64,000 bases of DNA from Methanolobus sp. (GCF_016278365.1 NZ_JADQBZ010000005.1:186001-250000), one strand, 5' to 3'. Counted from the stretch's first letter, positions 1 to 12,989 are shown. Notes: a model not told the origin generated them from the letters alone. Made by a program: numbers and translations.

Positions 1-401
1 ACGCAAGTGATGAACTTTATGTGGCTACAGATGATGGCTCCAAAGGTCACCATGGCTTTGTGACCGAAGTTGCAAAGAAGATCCTTGACAGCGGTGAGAA
101 GATCGCAAGGATAGTTGTTATCGGTCCTCCTATCCTGATGAAGGTGGCAGCAGGCATGACCGCCCCATACGGTGTGGAAACCATTGTCAGCCTGAATCCC
201 ATAATGATAGACGGCACAGGCATGTGCGGTGGTTGCAGGGTCTCTGTCGGCGGCGAGACAAAGTTCGCCTGCGTGGACGGGCCTGAGTTCGATGCACATA
301 AAGTTGACTTCAATCTGCTTATGAGCCGCCTTGGCCTTTACAGGAGTGAAGAGGCGCAATGTCAGGAAGATCACAACTGCACCTGCAGGAGTGGTAACTG
401 A
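1..401 (+). CDS. Ferredoxin:NADP oxidoreductase alpha-type subunit (NfnA/SudB-like), 5'-truncated
   Basis: The reading frame is already open at base 3, so this is the C-terminal part of a gene that begins before the window. It shows the NAD(P)-binding end of a ferredoxin-reductase-like FAD/NAD protein (IARIVVIGPPILM). A cysteine cluster for a [2Fe-2S] centre follows (GTGMCGGCRVSVGG, then FACVDGP), as in PyrK and the alpha subunits of NfnAB and sulfide dehydrogenase. The family moves electrons between NAD(P)H and ferredoxin or polysulfide in the cytoplasm. Its stop overlaps the next start (TGATG), so the two subunits are translationally coupled. An extra Cys-rich tail (CQEDHNCTC) is unexplained. 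Confidence 0.85.
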   Translation, partial: ASDELYVATDDGSKGHHGFVTEVAKKILDSGEKIARIVVIGPPILMKVAAGMTAPYGVETIVSLNPIMIDGTGMCGGCRVSVGGETKFACVDGPEFDAHKVDFNLLMSRLGLYRSEEAQCQEDHNCTCRSGN

Positions 402-1774
402 TGGTAGCAAGACAGCTAATGCCTCATCAGGACGCCAAAGAGCGGGCCCGGAATTTCGATGAGGTTGCACTGGGGTATACCAAAGAGCAGGCAATCGCTG
501 AAGCTTCACGCTGCCTAGAGTGCAGGAATCCCAAATGTGTCCAGGGCTGCCCCGTGAACATTGATATTCCTGGTTTTATTGCACAGATAAAAACCGGGAA
601 CTTCGGTGATGCCATTGCCACCATCAAGCTGACCAATTCCCTTGCAGCGGTATGTGGCCGCGTCTGCCCTCAGGAAGTGCAGTGCGAGGAATTATGCGTG
701 CTTGCAAAGAAGGGTGAGCCGGTGGCTATCGGCAGGCTTGAGCGTTTCTGCGCCGATCATGAGAGGGAAAAAGGTGTAGTTACTCCGGTGCGCACCCAGC
801 CAAGCGGCAGGCGCGTGGCTGTAATAGGAGCGGGGCCTGCAGGGCTCACTGCGGCAGCAGACCTTGCAAAGGCAGGTCACGCAGTCACCATCTTTGAGGC
901 TCTTCACGATACGGGAGGAGTCCTGACCTACGGGATACCCGAGTTCAGGCTTCCCAAAGCCATAGTCCGGGAAGAGGTCGACTACATCAGGCAGTTGGGT
1001 GTTGATCTCAAGGTTGACTATGTCATAGGGAAAATAAAGACCCTTGAAGATTTGAGAGGTGATTTCGATGCGGTTTTCCTTGGCACGGGAGCGGGTCTCC
1101 CTAATTTCATGGGTATCGAGGGTGAGAACCTGAATGGTGTTTACTCTGCCAACGAGTTCCTCACAAGGGTCAACCTGATGAAAGCTTATCTCTTCCCTGA
1201 TCATGGCACTCCTATCAAGAGGGGCAAGCGAGTTATTGTGGTAGGTGGCGGCAATGTTGCGATGGATGCTGCACGCAGTGCGCTTCGCCTTGGAGCCGAG
1301 GAGGTAAGCATCGTCTATCGCCGCGGCGAGGATGAGCTTCCTGCCAGGAAAGAAGAGGTCGAGAACGCAAAGGAAGAAGGTATAGTTTTCAGGCTTCTGA
1401 CCAACCCTGTCCGTATCCTTGAAGGCGAGAACATGACCGTAAAAGGCGTCGAATGCATCAGTATGGAACTTGGCGAGCCGGATGAGTCCGGACGCAGGAG
1501 CCCTGTTCCAAAAGAGGGATCTGAACACATCATCGATGCAGATATTGTGATCATTGCCATAGGCACTTCCCCCAACCCTATGATACTCTCCGGCTCCGAT
1601 GGGTTGAAAGTAGGCTCTCGTGGCACGATAGTCGTAGATGGATCCGCAAGGACATCTCTTGAAAACGTCTGTGCGGGAGGGGATGCAGTTACAGGCGCGG
1701 CAACCGTCATCAGTGCGATGGGTGCCGGCAAGCTTGCAGCCCGGACTATTAATGACTACCTGATGAATAACTGA
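401..1774 (+). CDS. gltA: NADPH-dependent glutamate synthase-like / NfnB-SudA flavoprotein
   Basis: 457 residues, a full-length member of the GltD/NfnB/SudA family. The N-terminal 110 residues carry the Cys motifs for two [4Fe-4S] clusters (CLECRNPKCVQGCP and CGRVCPQEVQCEELC). An FAD-binding GAGPAG motif lies near residue 143, an NADPH-binding GGGNVAMD near residue 285, and a GGDAVTGAATV motif near the C terminus. Paired with the upstream FAD/[2Fe-2S] subunit, it most likely forms a heterodimeric ferredoxin-dependent NADPH oxidoreductase or sulfide dehydrogenase. Archaeal annotation often calls it glutamate synthase. The neighbouring subunit makes the Nfn/Sud reading more likely, but the substrate is inferred. 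Confidence 0.85.
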   Translation: MVARQLMPHQDAKERARNFDEVALGYTKEQAIAEASRCLECRNPKCVQGCPVNIDIPGFIAQIKTGNFGDAIATIKLTNSLAAVCGRVCPQEVQCEELCVLAKKGEPVAIGRLERFCADHEREKGVVTPVRTQPSGRRVAVIGAGPAGLTAAADLAKAGHAVTIFEALHDTGGVLTYGIPEFRLPKAIVREEVDYIRQLGVDLKVDYVIGKIKTLEDLRGDFDAVFLGTGAGLPNFMGIEGENLNGVYSANEFLTRVNLMKAYLFPDHGTPIKRGKRVIVVGGGNVAMDAARSALRLGAEEVSIVYRRGEDELPARKEEVENAKEEGIVFRLLTNPVRILEGENMTVKGVECISMELGEPDESGRRSPVPKEGSEHIIDADIVIIAIGTSPNPMILSGSDGLKVGSRGTIVVDGSARTSLENVCAGGDAVTGAATVISAMGAGKLAARTINDYLMNN

Positions 1775-1887
1775 ACCAGTGGAGTTAACCTGCCTTCATG
1801 GGCCCGACTGGCCTGAAGGGGTTAACTGCCTTCTATTTTACCGATGGGCTACGGCCTTACTTAGACAATAGTGAAATCCTGACTATA

Positions 1888-3882
1888 ATGAACAAAAATA
1901 AATATTCAGTACAACCTCCAAAGCGAAAGGAACATACTCCTGAAGGCGGTAAAGGTGCAGTGGAAAAGGGCAGGACCAGTCCAAGGTATGCAAGTTATGA
2001 GAAGGACTATATCTTCTGGTGCACAACATGTAATGTCCCACTCATCGATACCAGATGTTGCACCTGCGGGCATGAGGGACAAAAGATAGTTTTATCCCAG
2101 CCGGCGGATGTAAGGTTCTGTTCACCCTATGAAAGATCAGTCCTGCGCGAACATCTCCTTAGATCTTACGGATGCGACCCTATAGGGGATCGTCTTGTAC
2201 TGCTCAATAAGATACCCGGTGATGACAAGACTGATGAGGTAATCGTTGACGGCCTGTATTTTGGTGTGTTGAATTTTGACATGCACTTGATGGATTACCT
2301 GTTTGAGCCGATGGTTCAGGGTGCAAAAATACTGATAGAACATTCGCCCCAAAAGCTCGTGACATTAAAAAAGAGCAGCAGGCACCTGAACGGCAAGAAG
2401 GTCGATATCTCTGTGATCGAAAGCATGTCATCTGACATAAAAGAGGGTGACAGCGTTCTGATAATATCCGGTGCTCTTACTGGATTTGGAGTTTCGTACT
2501 GCAATGCGCAAGACCTTCAGGCTTGCGAGGGTCCCGCAGTCAGGGTACGCAAAATAGACTCTCAGTCTGTTTCTCTGCATCCGAAGATCTCCTCCATTGG
2601 TGATGCTGTGGCTGCGAACATCGAGCACCTGCGCAGCCTGGGAAAAGATGCTATCAACACAATCAAAGGAATAGCAAACCAGAAACAATACAAGGATATT
2701 CCGGTGCATGTTTCTTTCAGCGGAGGAAAAGATAGCCTCGTGATTCTGGACCTGGCCCGCAGTGCACTGAGGAACCGGGATTTAAAGGCATTCTTTCTCA
2801 ACACGGGTATCGAATTCCCGGAGACTGTTGAGTTTGTGCATGAATATTGTGACGATAATAGTATAGAGCTTATTGAAAAGAAGGCCGGGGACAGTTTCTG
2901 GGACAACGTGGGAGCATTTGGCCCTCCTGCAAAGGATTTCAGATGGTGCTGCAAGATCTGCAAACTTGCCCCGGCAAATGCAGCCATTGAACAATGTCTG
3001 GAAAATGCCCCGGTGTGCCTGACTATTGACGGAAAGAGAAAACATGAGTCTTTTGCCAGGGCAAAGATCGCTGCCAGTGAAAAGAATCCTTTTGTTCCGG
3101 GCCAGTTGAATATATTCCCGATAAGGGACTGGAGGGCTATTGAAGTCTGGCTGTACATATATTGGAGGGGTCTGAAGTACAATCCGCTTTACGACATGGG
3201 TTTTGAAAGAGTCGGGTGTTATCTTTGTCCTGCGGCACTATCTGCAGAATACCAGCGATTCCGGGAACTGCACCCGAAGCTATATGGCAGATGGGACAAT
3301 TTCCTCTCAGAATGGGCTAAAAAAGCAGGCCTCTCAGAGGAATTCATAACACACGGACTTTGGCGTTGGAAAGAACTCCCTCCCAAGATGATCAGACTTT
3401 GTGAAGAGATGGGCATATCCACATCGGGCCTGAACGAAATATCCCCTTTCAGTGTGGAGATGACTTCCGGAATATCTCCATGCAGGGCCGGCGGCTATTC
3501 TGTCGAAGGAGCCATACAGGGCCTTTCCATGAAGAAGGCCGGCAATATCTTAAACATTATAGGTGCCACAACTTTTTCAGAAGAACTGGGTCTCATACTT
3601 GTGAAGACCTCTTCATCCACAGTGAAGCTGTTCTCTTCAGGAAGCCTGGTGGTGAATGCAGAGAACCAGGGAGAGGCTGACAGGCTCTTTTTAGCGGTTT
3701 CCCGGCAGCTTCTGAGAAATCATAAGTGTACAGGCTGTGGGATATGCCTTAAGGCCTGTCCCGTAGGAGCAATAAGCCTTGATGGTGCAAACGGAGTGGT
3801 AATCGATGGAAGTTGCATTCAATGCGGTAAATGTACCGGTTCCTGTGTTATAATGAAGTATTCTGATAAAATGAAACTTTGA
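1888..3882 (+). CDS. PUA / phosphoadenosine-phosphosulfate-reductase-like / ferredoxin fusion protein
   Basis: An archaeal multidomain protein of 664 residues from the chosen ATG. An upstream in-frame ATG at 1798 would add 30 residues that look unlike coding sequence. Order: a zinc-ribbon region (CTTCNVPL...CCTCG), a PUA-like RNA-binding region, a PP-loop ATP pyrophosphatase/PAPS-reductase domain with SGGKDS, then a Cys-rich segment (FRWCCKICK, VGCYLCPAAL). It ends in two ferredoxin [4Fe-4S] motifs (CTGCGICLKACP and CIQCGKCTGSC). Known methanogen homologs share this architecture. PUA suggests action on RNA, such as tRNA thiolation, rather than sulfate assimilation, but the substrate is not established here. 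Confidence 0.8.
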   Translation: MNKNKYSVQPPKRKEHTPEGGKGAVEKGRTSPRYASYEKDYIFWCTTCNVPLIDTRCCTCGHEGQKIVLSQPADVRFCSPYERSVLREHLLRSYGCDPIGDRLVLLNKIPGDDKTDEVIVDGLYFGVLNFDMHLMDYLFEPMVQGAKILIEHSPQKLVTLKKSSRHLNGKKVDISVIESMSSDIKEGDSVLIISGALTGFGVSYCNAQDLQACEGPAVRVRKIDSQSVSLHPKISSIGDAVAANIEHLRSLGKDAINTIKGIANQKQYKDIPVHVSFSGGKDSLVILDLARSALRNRDLKAFFLNTGIEFPETVEFVHEYCDDNSIELIEKKAGDSFWDNVGAFGPPAKDFRWCCKICKLAPANAAIEQCLENAPVCLTIDGKRKHESFARAKIAASEKNPFVPGQLNIFPIRDWRAIEVWLYIYWRGLKYNPLYDMGFERVGCYLCPAALSAEYQRFRELHPKLYGRWDNFLSEWAKKAGLSEEFITHGLWRWKELPPKMIRLCEEMGISTSGLNEISPFSVEMTSGISPCRAGGYSVEGAIQGLSMKKAGNILNIIGATTFSEELGLILVKTSSSTVKLFSSGSLVVNAENQGEADRLFLAVSRQLLRNHKCTGCGICLKACPVGAISLDGANGVVIDGSCIQCGKCTGSCVIMKYSDKMKL

Positions 3883-3887
3883 GGATC

Positions 3888-3930
3888 ATGAGCGAAGTAT
3901 GCGGTGTAATAATCGTCATGTTACGCTCAT
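3888..3930. terminator. 7-bp inverted repeat just after the PAPS-reductase-like gene
   Basis: ATGAGCG at 3888-3894 pairs exactly with CGCTCAT at 3924-3930, starting six bases after the stop codon. The long loop and lack of an immediate T run make termination only one possible role. Confidence 0.3.
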
Positions 3931-4010
3931 AACTTCATCATCGTGAATTATTAATACTCTAAGTATTATATTACCCCTTGAATATTTACTTTTAATTCTG
4001 GCTGATAAAA

Positions 4011-5102
4011 ATGGTTCAAACTCAACAGGACGGGATATCCCGCATACTTGATTCAAAGTGGAGGATTGCAGCAGTAGCAGCAGTCCTGTTGCTTTTAATC
4101 CTTCAGGTCATTATATTCCTCCCTCTTGCCGATGGTATTATCCTTGGGCTTGTGTTTGCATACATATCAAGACCTATCTTCCTCAAAATGAACAGGTTTC
4201 CCAGAGTAGGTGCCTTTGTAGCAACAATGTCCATCATCGTGCCTGTGGTCTTTATTATAGGTTGGGGCCTTCTCGAGATTATTCGTAAGATTGCGTGGAT
4301 ATTTGAGAACCAGGCCTACGTGCTCAATATTGTGTTCGATTATTCAAGGACTATCAATATCCCGGCAGGTTATGGGGATGACCTGAACCAGTTAATCTGG
4401 AATATCTCCACTTCCCTCTTCTCTTTGCTCAGTAAGGCGGGTATATTTTCCTATGCTTTTGATATTATGATGTTTGGCCTAAATCTTGTGGTTGCAGTGT
4501 TCGTATGCTATTTCCTCCTTGCTGATGGGCACAGGCTCTATGTTGCGGTCGTGGATCTTTTCCCCGATGATAGCAAAGCTTCCGTGGTCAGGTATTTTCA
4601 GCATCTCGATGTTATTCTTCAGGGTGTTTTCATCGGCAACGCTGCAGCAGCACTGATCGTAAGTATTCTGGCAGTAATAGTATTCTACGCTTTCGGGCTC
4701 TCTAATATACTCGCATTATCGGCACTCATTTTCCTGGCATCCGTCATTCCCATGTTTGCTGGTTACACGGTGCTGCTGGCAATCTCTGCATATCGTTACT
4801 TTGAGTATGGCGCAGAAAGTGCTATCATTTTCTTTGTGGTATCATCTATAGTCATCTATGTGCCGCCTGAGCTTTTCCTACGTCCCTACCTTTCTGGTAT
4901 AAAATCTCAGGTACACCCTCTTTTGATTCTCCTTACGTTCCTTGGCGGAGCATTTGTGGGTGGGATTGGAGGATTCTTTGCGGCACCTATACTGCTTGGT
5001 GCACTAATAGCAGCTTACAGAGTATACAGGAATGATGTGTCATATGCATACCTGTCTCCTGGCAAGGAGCCTGTTGCAGTTGAAGAGAATGTGCCCGAAT
5101 AA
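4011..5102 (+). CDS. AI-2E family (PerM/DUF20) membrane transporter
   Basis: 363 residues with about eight predicted membrane segments. An N-terminal pair (AAVAAVLLLLILQVIIFLPL) is followed by a soluble stretch around residues 100-140. The conserved C-terminal half contains LASVIPMFAG and the GGIGGFFAAPILLG motif typical of the AI-2E/PerM family. Family members export small molecules or act as Na+/H+ antiporters; the substrate here cannot be inferred. No ribosome-binding site is evident before the ATG. A second frame overlapping residues 16-90 is a shadow. Confidence 0.85.
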   Translation: MVQTQQDGISRILDSKWRIAAVAAVLLLLILQVIIFLPLADGIILGLVFAYISRPIFLKMNRFPRVGAFVATMSIIVPVVFIIGWGLLEIIRKIAWIFENQAYVLNIVFDYSRTINIPAGYGDDLNQLIWNISTSLFSLLSKAGIFSYAFDIMMFGLNLVVAVFVCYFLLADGHRLYVAVVDLFPDDSKASVVRYFQHLDVILQGVFIGNAAAALIVSILAVIVFYAFGLSNILALSALIFLASVIPMFAGYTVLLAISAYRYFEYGAESAIIFFVVSSIVIYVPPELFLRPYLSGIKSQVHPLLILLTFLGGAFVGGIGGFFAAPILLGALIAAYRVYRNDVSYAYLSPGKEPVAVEENVPE

Positions 5103-5212
5103 AGGCAATTATCCTATGTAGGTTATATGGCAGGTTCCCTTTCCGGATAGAACTGAAAAAGATTAATAAGGACCTGCTGTAATTATGTTAGCATTATCTC
5201 AAAGGTGAACCA

Positions 5213-7123
5213 ATGCAATTGTTATTAATCCATTCTGATTACATCGAATACGAAGTTAAAAAAAGTACTCCTGTAGCTGAGAAAATAGAAGAGTCATTCA
5301 AGACCGGACGGCTTGAGGAGGCTCTGACAGCTTTCATGGCAGTAGAAAAAGCAGATGAGTCCGATATCGATGGAATTATAAACAAGGCAGTGGGCGAGAT
5401 CCGGAATGTGGCAGGCCAGGTAAAGGCTGCCAATATCATGCTTTATCCTTACGCGCATCTGAGTTCAGACCTCTCCTCACCCAAAGCTGCTGTAGCTGTC
5501 CTCAAGGGTGTAGAGGAAGCATTATCCGGTGACTATACTGTCAAAAGAGCACCATTTGGATGGTACAAGGCTTTCAGGATCAGCTGTAAAGGTCATCCCC
5601 TTTCAGAACTCTCCCGCTCTATAGTCCCTGAGGGCAAGCCCGCAGCTTGCGGAGAACCTGTTGTTTGCCAGGAAGAGAAAGAAGAGGTCGTATCCGAAGC
5701 ATTGAAAGCAGAGAGCACTGCCCGCTCATACTGGCATATACTCACACCAGATGGGGAACTGCACGACACCAAAGGTTTTGATTTCACAGGACATGAGAAT
5801 CTTCAGAAGTTCGTCAACTATGAGATATCAAAGCAGAGGGCAGTCGAGAGAGCCCCGCCTCACGTGGAACTGATGCGCAGGCTGGAGATCGCGGACTACG
5901 AGCCAGGCTCGGACTCGGGTAATATGCGCTATTATCCAAAGGGGCGGCTGATAAAATCCCTTCTTGAGGAATTCGTGCTGGAAGAGTCCTACAAGGTTGG
6001 CGCTATGGAGGTTGAGACTCCGCTGATGTACGACATGAATCATCCAACCTTGAAAAAATACCTTGACAGGTTCCCGGCAAGGCAGTATTCAATAGAGTCT
6101 GACAAAAGGCATATGTTCCTCAGGTTCGCTGCCTGCTTTGGTCAATTCCTTATGAACCATGACATGACCATTTCCTACAAAAGCCTGCCAATGAAGATGA
6201 TCGAGATGACCCGGTACAGTTTCCGCAAGGAACAGCGCGGGGAGCTAGTCGGGCTCAGACGGCTGCGTGCCTTTACCATGCCTGACATGCACAGTCTTTG
6301 TACTGACATGCAGCAGGCTGTGGAACAGTTCGATGCGCAGTATAATATGTGTATATCAGTCCTGGATAAAGTAGGTATCAAGGTCGATGACTTTGAGGTG
6401 GCTGTAAGATTCACCAGGGATTTCTATAATGATAACAGGGACTTTATAACAAATCTGGCCCGGACCGTTAAAAAGCCTGTTCTGGTGGAGATGTGGGATA
6501 CAAGGTTCTTCTATTTCGTGCTTAAGTTCGAGTTCAATTTCGTTGATGCTCTCGCAAAGGCAAGCGCGCTCTCGACTGTACAGATAGACGTGGAGAACGC
6601 CGAGAGGTATGACATCAACTATATCGATACCGATGGAGTGGCAAAGAAGCCGGTCATACTGCATTGCTCCCCAAGCGGGGCTATTGAGCGCTGTATATAT
6701 GGCCTTTTGGAAAAAGAGGCCATGAGGACTGAGAATGGCGGTGTGCCCATGCTTCCGGTATGGCTCTCGCCGACACAGGTAAGAGTTATACCCATATCGG
6801 ATAAACATATGGGATTTGCACAGCAGATCGCAGACCAGCTCCAATGCCGCGTTGATATTGATGACCGCGAGGACACCGTGGGTAAGAAGGTCCGTGAGGC
6901 GGCTCGTGAATGGATACCCTATATTGTCGTTATAGGTGACAAGGAGGCTGAAACCGGCAATATCAATGTGACCCTCAGAGCAGAGTCCCAGCCGGAGAAG
7001 CCAAAGAAGGTCGAAATGACGCCTGAACAGCTCAATGCCCGGATACTTTCCGAGACCTCCGGCATGCCTTACAAAGGGCTGCCTCTGGCAAAGATGCTGT
7101 CTGCAAGGCCAAAGTTCTTATAA
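5213..7123 (+). CDS. thrS: Threonyl-tRNA synthetase, archaeal type
   Basis: 636 residues with the archaeal arrangement: an N-terminal editing domain related to D-aminoacyl-tRNA deacylase (starts [16 protein letters not shown]), then the class II catalytic core and an anticodon-binding domain ([16 protein letters not shown]). Class II motif 2 appears as [21 protein letters not shown] and motif 3 in the [17 protein letters not shown] region. It charges tRNA-Thr in the cytoplasm and clears mischarged Ser. AAGGTGA lies six bases before the ATG and supports this start. It begins a co-directional run with the acylphosphatase and thiI. Confidence 0.95.
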   Translation: MQLLLIHSDYIEYEVKKSTPVAEKIEESFKTGRLEEALTAFMAVEKADESDIDGIINKAVGEIRNVAGQVKAANIMLYPYAHLSSDLSSPKAAVAVLKGVEEALSGDYTVKRAPFGWYKAFRISCKGHPLSELSRSIVPEGKPAACGEPVVCQEEKEEVVSEALKAESTARSYWHILTPDGELHDTKGFDFTGHENLQKFVNYEISKQRAVERAPPHVELMRRLEIADYEPGSDSGNMRYYPKGRLIKSLLEEFVLEESYKVGAMEVETPLMYDMNHPTLKKYLDRFPARQYSIESDKRHMFLRFAACFGQFLMNHDMTISYKSLPMKMIEMTRYSFRKEQRGELVGLRRLRAFTMPDMHSLCTDMQQAVEQFDAQYNMCISVLDKVGIKVDDFEVAVRFTRDFYNDNRDFITNLARTVKKPVLVEMWDTRFFYFVLKFEFNFVDALAKASALSTVQIDVENAERYDINYIDTDGVAKKPVILHCSPSGAIERCIYGLLEKEAMRTENGGVPMLPVWLSPTQVRVIPISDKHMGFAQQIADQLQCRVDIDDREDTVGKKVREAAREWIPYIVVIGDKEAETGNINVTLRAESQPEKPKKVEMTPEQLNARILSETSGMPYKGLPLAKMLSARPKFL

Positions 7124-7144
7124 TCCGCAAACAAATATGGCCGT

Positions 7145-7447
7145 ATGCATAATGAAAATACGGGTGCAGAGACACTTGCATCTGCTACTGTTATAGTTTC
7201 GGGTAAAGTTCAGGGAGTCTATTATCGGAAGTTTACACAGGAAAATGCGATCAGACTCGGGTTGGTGGGTTCTGCCAGGAACCTGCCTGACGGCCGGGTC
7301 GAGATAGTGACCGAAGGCCCACGGAATGCTATTGAGGAACTGATAGGTCTGCTTCAGCAAGGACCTGCTTTTGCCAATGTGGAAGGTCTGGATGTAAGCT
7401 GGTCCTCTCCTTCTGGTAAATTTCCAGATTTCAGAATAAAGAGATAG
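7145..7447 (+). CDS. acyP: Acylphosphatase
   Basis: 100 residues, the usual acylphosphatase size (about 90) plus a short N-terminal tail. The signature GKVQGVYYRKFTQENA holds the catalytic Arg of the phosphate-binding loop, and LVGSARNLPDGRVEIVTEGP includes the catalytic Asn (ARN). It hydrolyses acyl-phosphates such as carbamoyl- and acetyl-phosphate. It lies 21 bp after thrS. The family usually has V-x-Y-R in the loop, which is present as VYYR. Confidence is high for the family and modest for the physiological substrate. Confidence 0.9.
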   Translation: MHNENTGAETLASATVIVSGKVQGVYYRKFTQENAIRLGLVGSARNLPDGRVEIVTEGPRNAIEELIGLLQQGPAFANVEGLDVSWSSPSGKFPDFRIKR

Positions 7448-7494
7448 GCTTCAGGGCCTGGATTAAGTTTAATTAATATGCTTTGGATTGATGC

Positions 7495-8667
7495 ATGATG
7501 AACGATGTAGTCATTGTCAGGTATGGCGAACTTGCCCTTAAGAGCAGCAGTGTCAGGAACTGGTATGAAAAGACCTTGATGAGCAATATCGAGGCAATGC
7601 TCCGGCAGTATAGTGTATCGTATTCAGCTATAAGTCGTGAGTGGGGCCGGGTATTCATTCATGGTACAGATCCCAACACATCAAGGGTAGTGGCAGATGT
7701 CTTTGGCGTGGTTTCTACCTCTCCTGCCAGAACAACTGAAGCAAGCATGGAGGCAGCCGCTAAAATGTGCGCGGAAATTGCTGATGGCTTCATCCGGGAA
7801 GGGGAGTCATTCGCTATCAGGACAAGACGTACCGGGAATCACGATTTCTCTTCCCGGGACCTGGGGATAAAGTGCGGTGACGCTGTATGGACAATGCTTG
7901 AGTCTCAAGGTATGACTCCATCTGTGGACCTGAGTGAGCCGGACAAGGAGATATTTGTAGAGATGCGGCAGAAACATGCCTACGTATTCACCCAGCATGT
8001 AAACGGTGTGGGTGGACTGCCCCTTGGCACACAGGGTAAGATGGTGTCTCTTGTATCCGGAGGAATTGATTCCCCCGTGGCGACATGGATGCTGATGAAA
8101 AGGGGTGTTGAAGTGATTCCTATCTACTGTAACAATGAGCCATACAGTGATGAGCGTGCAAGGCAGCGCACTATGGATTGCATCAACCAGCTTCAGAAAT
8201 GGTGTCCTGGCCGGCCTTTCAAGGTCTATGAGGTCCCAAACGGCCAGAATCTCGGGGCATTCATAGATAATTGTAACCGTGCGAAGACCTGCGTGCTGTG
8301 TAAGCGCACCATGTACAGGATCGCACTTGAGATCATGAACATGGAACGTGCATCCGGTATCATTACCGGTTCTTCCCTAGGACAGGTTGCTTCCCAGACA
8401 GCAGCTAATATGCATGCTGAAGTCTTTGGCCTTTGTGCTCCCCTTTATCACCCACTGATAGGTCTTGATAAGGATGAGATCATTAACCTCGCAAAGAAGA
8501 TCGGAACTTATGATATTTCGATAAGACCGGCAGCAAGTTGTGGGGCGGTCCCTCAGCATCCGGAGGTCAAAGCCAGGTTTGCTTCCCTTCCTGTTGAAGA
8601 AGATAAAGTGGATATTGAAGATATGGTGCGATACTCTGTGGCAAATGCCAAGGTTTCTAAAGTATGA
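7495..8667 (+). CDS. thiI: tRNA 4-thiouridine / thiazole sulfurtransferase ThiI
   Basis: 390 residues, the short form lacking the C-terminal rhodanese domain found in enterobacteria. A ferredoxin-like plus THUMP region spans about residues 1-165, followed by a PP-loop adenylation motif (VSLVSGGIDSPVATWMLMKRG, near residue 185). A conserved SLGQVASQTAANM segment comes later, and a CxxC (TCVLCK) lies near residue 262. It adenylates U8 of tRNA for thiolation. Without rhodanese, sulfur must come from another donor. ATGATG gives two adjacent possible starts. Confidence 0.9.
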   Translation: MMNDVVIVRYGELALKSSSVRNWYEKTLMSNIEAMLRQYSVSYSAISREWGRVFIHGTDPNTSRVVADVFGVVSTSPARTTEASMEAAAKMCAEIADGFIREGESFAIRTRRTGNHDFSSRDLGIKCGDAVWTMLESQGMTPSVDLSEPDKEIFVEMRQKHAYVFTQHVNGVGGLPLGTQGKMVSLVSGGIDSPVATWMLMKRGVEVIPIYCNNEPYSDERARQRTMDCINQLQKWCPGRPFKVYEVPNGQNLGAFIDNCNRAKTCVLCKRTMYRIALEIMNMERASGIITGSSLGQVASQTAANMHAEVFGLCAPLYHPLIGLDKDEIINLAKKIGTYDISIRPAASCGAVPQHPEVKARFASLPVEEDKVDIEDMVRYSVANAKVSKV

Positions 8668-9071
8668 TCCCTGCACAATACGGTCTTCTAAAAGCCTCCC
8701 CTAATTTTCGAAAATGCCTGATGCGCACGCTTTTTGGCTCACGGATTCTCTTAAAGAAAGCCCGGATAGTACAAGGTAACTACCGGGTAAATGGGATACA
8801 CAGCGAGAGTTTCCTGTTATGTTTTCCGTCTCTATCCTAAATCTCTATTCTCCGCGCTCTTCCTGGATTATGTGGTTGATAGATGAAAGGTGGGTTTCCT
8901 GCAAAGCCCGGCCTTGACCACTTTGGTAATTAACATATATAATAATATATTATTGTGAGGTAGTAACAATTTATAAGCACTCTTAAAAACCTATCTCCTC
9001 ATAGCCTCATCATGTTTTTTGTTTTCTGGAGTGCCTGGAAAGGTTTATATATCTTTATTTCTAATGCACAG
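8668..9071. other. Intergenic region without a gene
   Basis: No convincing reading frame on either strand. AT-rich stretches near 8936-8955 include a near-palindromic run (ATATAATAATATATTA). A TATA box, TTTATATA at 9044-9051, sits about 25 bases before the structured element that follows and is best read as that element's promoter. Confidence 0.4.
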
Positions 9072-9160
9072 TTAGGCGCACAAACTCACAGCAATGAATT
9101 TTAGCACAAATTTCATCCCTTATCTCTCGTCCATTCCCTCAATTATTCCCGTGCGCCTAA
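9072..9160 (+). ncRNA. Candidate small structured RNA closed by a perfect 10-bp stem
   Basis: TTAGGCGCAC at 9072-9081 is the exact reverse complement of GTGCGCCTAA at 9151-9160, enclosing about 70 nt that contain a second imperfect hairpin (ATGAATTT/AAATTTCAT). A TATA box at 9044-9051 lies at the normal archaeal distance (about 25-28 bp) from the first stem base. A T-rich run (ACTCTTTTC) follows the closing stem. There is no ORF inside. I do not recognise an RNA family. A DNA-level inverted repeat with no transcript is the main alternative. Confidence 0.4.
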
Positions 9161-9363
9161 ACTCTTTTCAAAAAAGTATGTGCAGGCGTTCCAAACATTT
9201 TCTATATAATCATACTGTTCTCAGATGACTCTTTCTTCAGCACCTCGCTCCAGGACTAGTTTTGTTTTCATTGATGATGCCAAGAGCAAATCTTATATAA
9301 AAATGAAACATATAATATTTAATAATATATAATAATCTTCTTCCTCTTATATGGCTGGTTTCT

Positions 9364-12169
<2,806 letters not shown>

Positions 12170-12236
12170 GTCAAGAAAGTTTGTTTGCAGATGTGGAATC
12201 TGCAAACTATTTTAGATTAGTCTGCTTTTTGAGTTC

Positions 12237-12815
12237 TCATGCAACTGTAGTTGCAGAAGCATCTTCGATCAGGGCGGTCGTTCCTGACACTTCCATTGTT
12301 GCTTTTGCAAGGAATATCGTGGAGAGTGGTACTGTTACAAGCAGTCCTATGATAAGTGCTATTGCTCCGATCACGTTCAGGACAGCCATTATTATGTAAA
12401 GCACCAGGCTTTCCACCGGGTTTGCCTTTACAAGTTCAAAGGTCTCCTTTACAGCATCAACACCGCCGTATCCCTTGATCACAAGCAGGGGCATACCGAA
12501 GATGAAAATAATTCCCACGATAGTGCCCAGGATGGAAGCTATCTCGCTGGCTATGCCGACAACAATCAGGTATATCAGCATATATACCCAGCTTCTGACA
12601 AAATTGCCATTCTTAAATCCTTCGAAAACATCATTTATCTCTACAGGCTGGGATCTTGCACCCTTTACTGCCACATTCATAAGCCCATAATATAGCGGGG
12701 CTATGGTGACTATAAATATCGAACCAACAAACGCTATCAGCGTTGCAACTGCATAAACTACTATATTGTCCTTCTGGAAATTCCAGGAGCTTTTCAACAA
12801 ACCTTCATAATTCAC
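12237..12815 (-). CDS. DUF4013-like polytopic membrane protein
   Basis: 192 residues starting from a GTG. About five hydrophobic segments are visible: VVYAVATLIAFVGSIFIVTI, WVYMLIYLIVVGIASEIASI, LGTIVGIIFIFGMPLLVI, and two near the C terminus. The layout, with the soluble SQPVEINDVFEGFKNGNFVRSW segment, is that of archaeal DUF4013-type proteins of unknown function. TTTTATATA (12839-12847 on this strand) makes a plausible TATA box, and AGGATG lies about eight bases before the GTG. It converges on the FlaD/E-like gene. Confidence 0.65.
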   Translation of the reverse strand: MNYEGLLKSSWNFQKDNIVVYAVATLIAFVGSIFIVTIAPLYYGLMNVAVKGARSQPVEINDVFEGFKNGNFVRSWVYMLIYLIVVGIASEIASILGTIVGIIFIFGMPLLVIKGYGGVDAVKETFELVKANPVESLVLYIIMAVLNVIGAIALIIGLLVTVPLSTIFLAKATMEVSGTTALIEDASATTVA

Positions 12816-12989
12816 AAAACCACATCCTTTTGATTGGTTATATAAAAGGTGTTCTGTATAGTATATAATCTTTTTTAATATTTACTAATTAAAATAAAAA
12901 TAACTACAGCAACATTTTCCTATATTTTTTGCTCATTCCGGGTTGGAGTTTCCCGGCGAGCTGCTCCGGGGGAGTGATCTGACCGGATG

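Noticed and set aside
1798-1887. N-terminal extension of the PAPS-reductase-like protein
   Set aside because: The 30 extra codons have poor composition and no start signals, and the ATG at 1888 leads directly into the conserved region.
7473-7658. Minus-strand 61-codon ORF at the thiI start
   Set aside because: Antisense to thiI, with no start signals.
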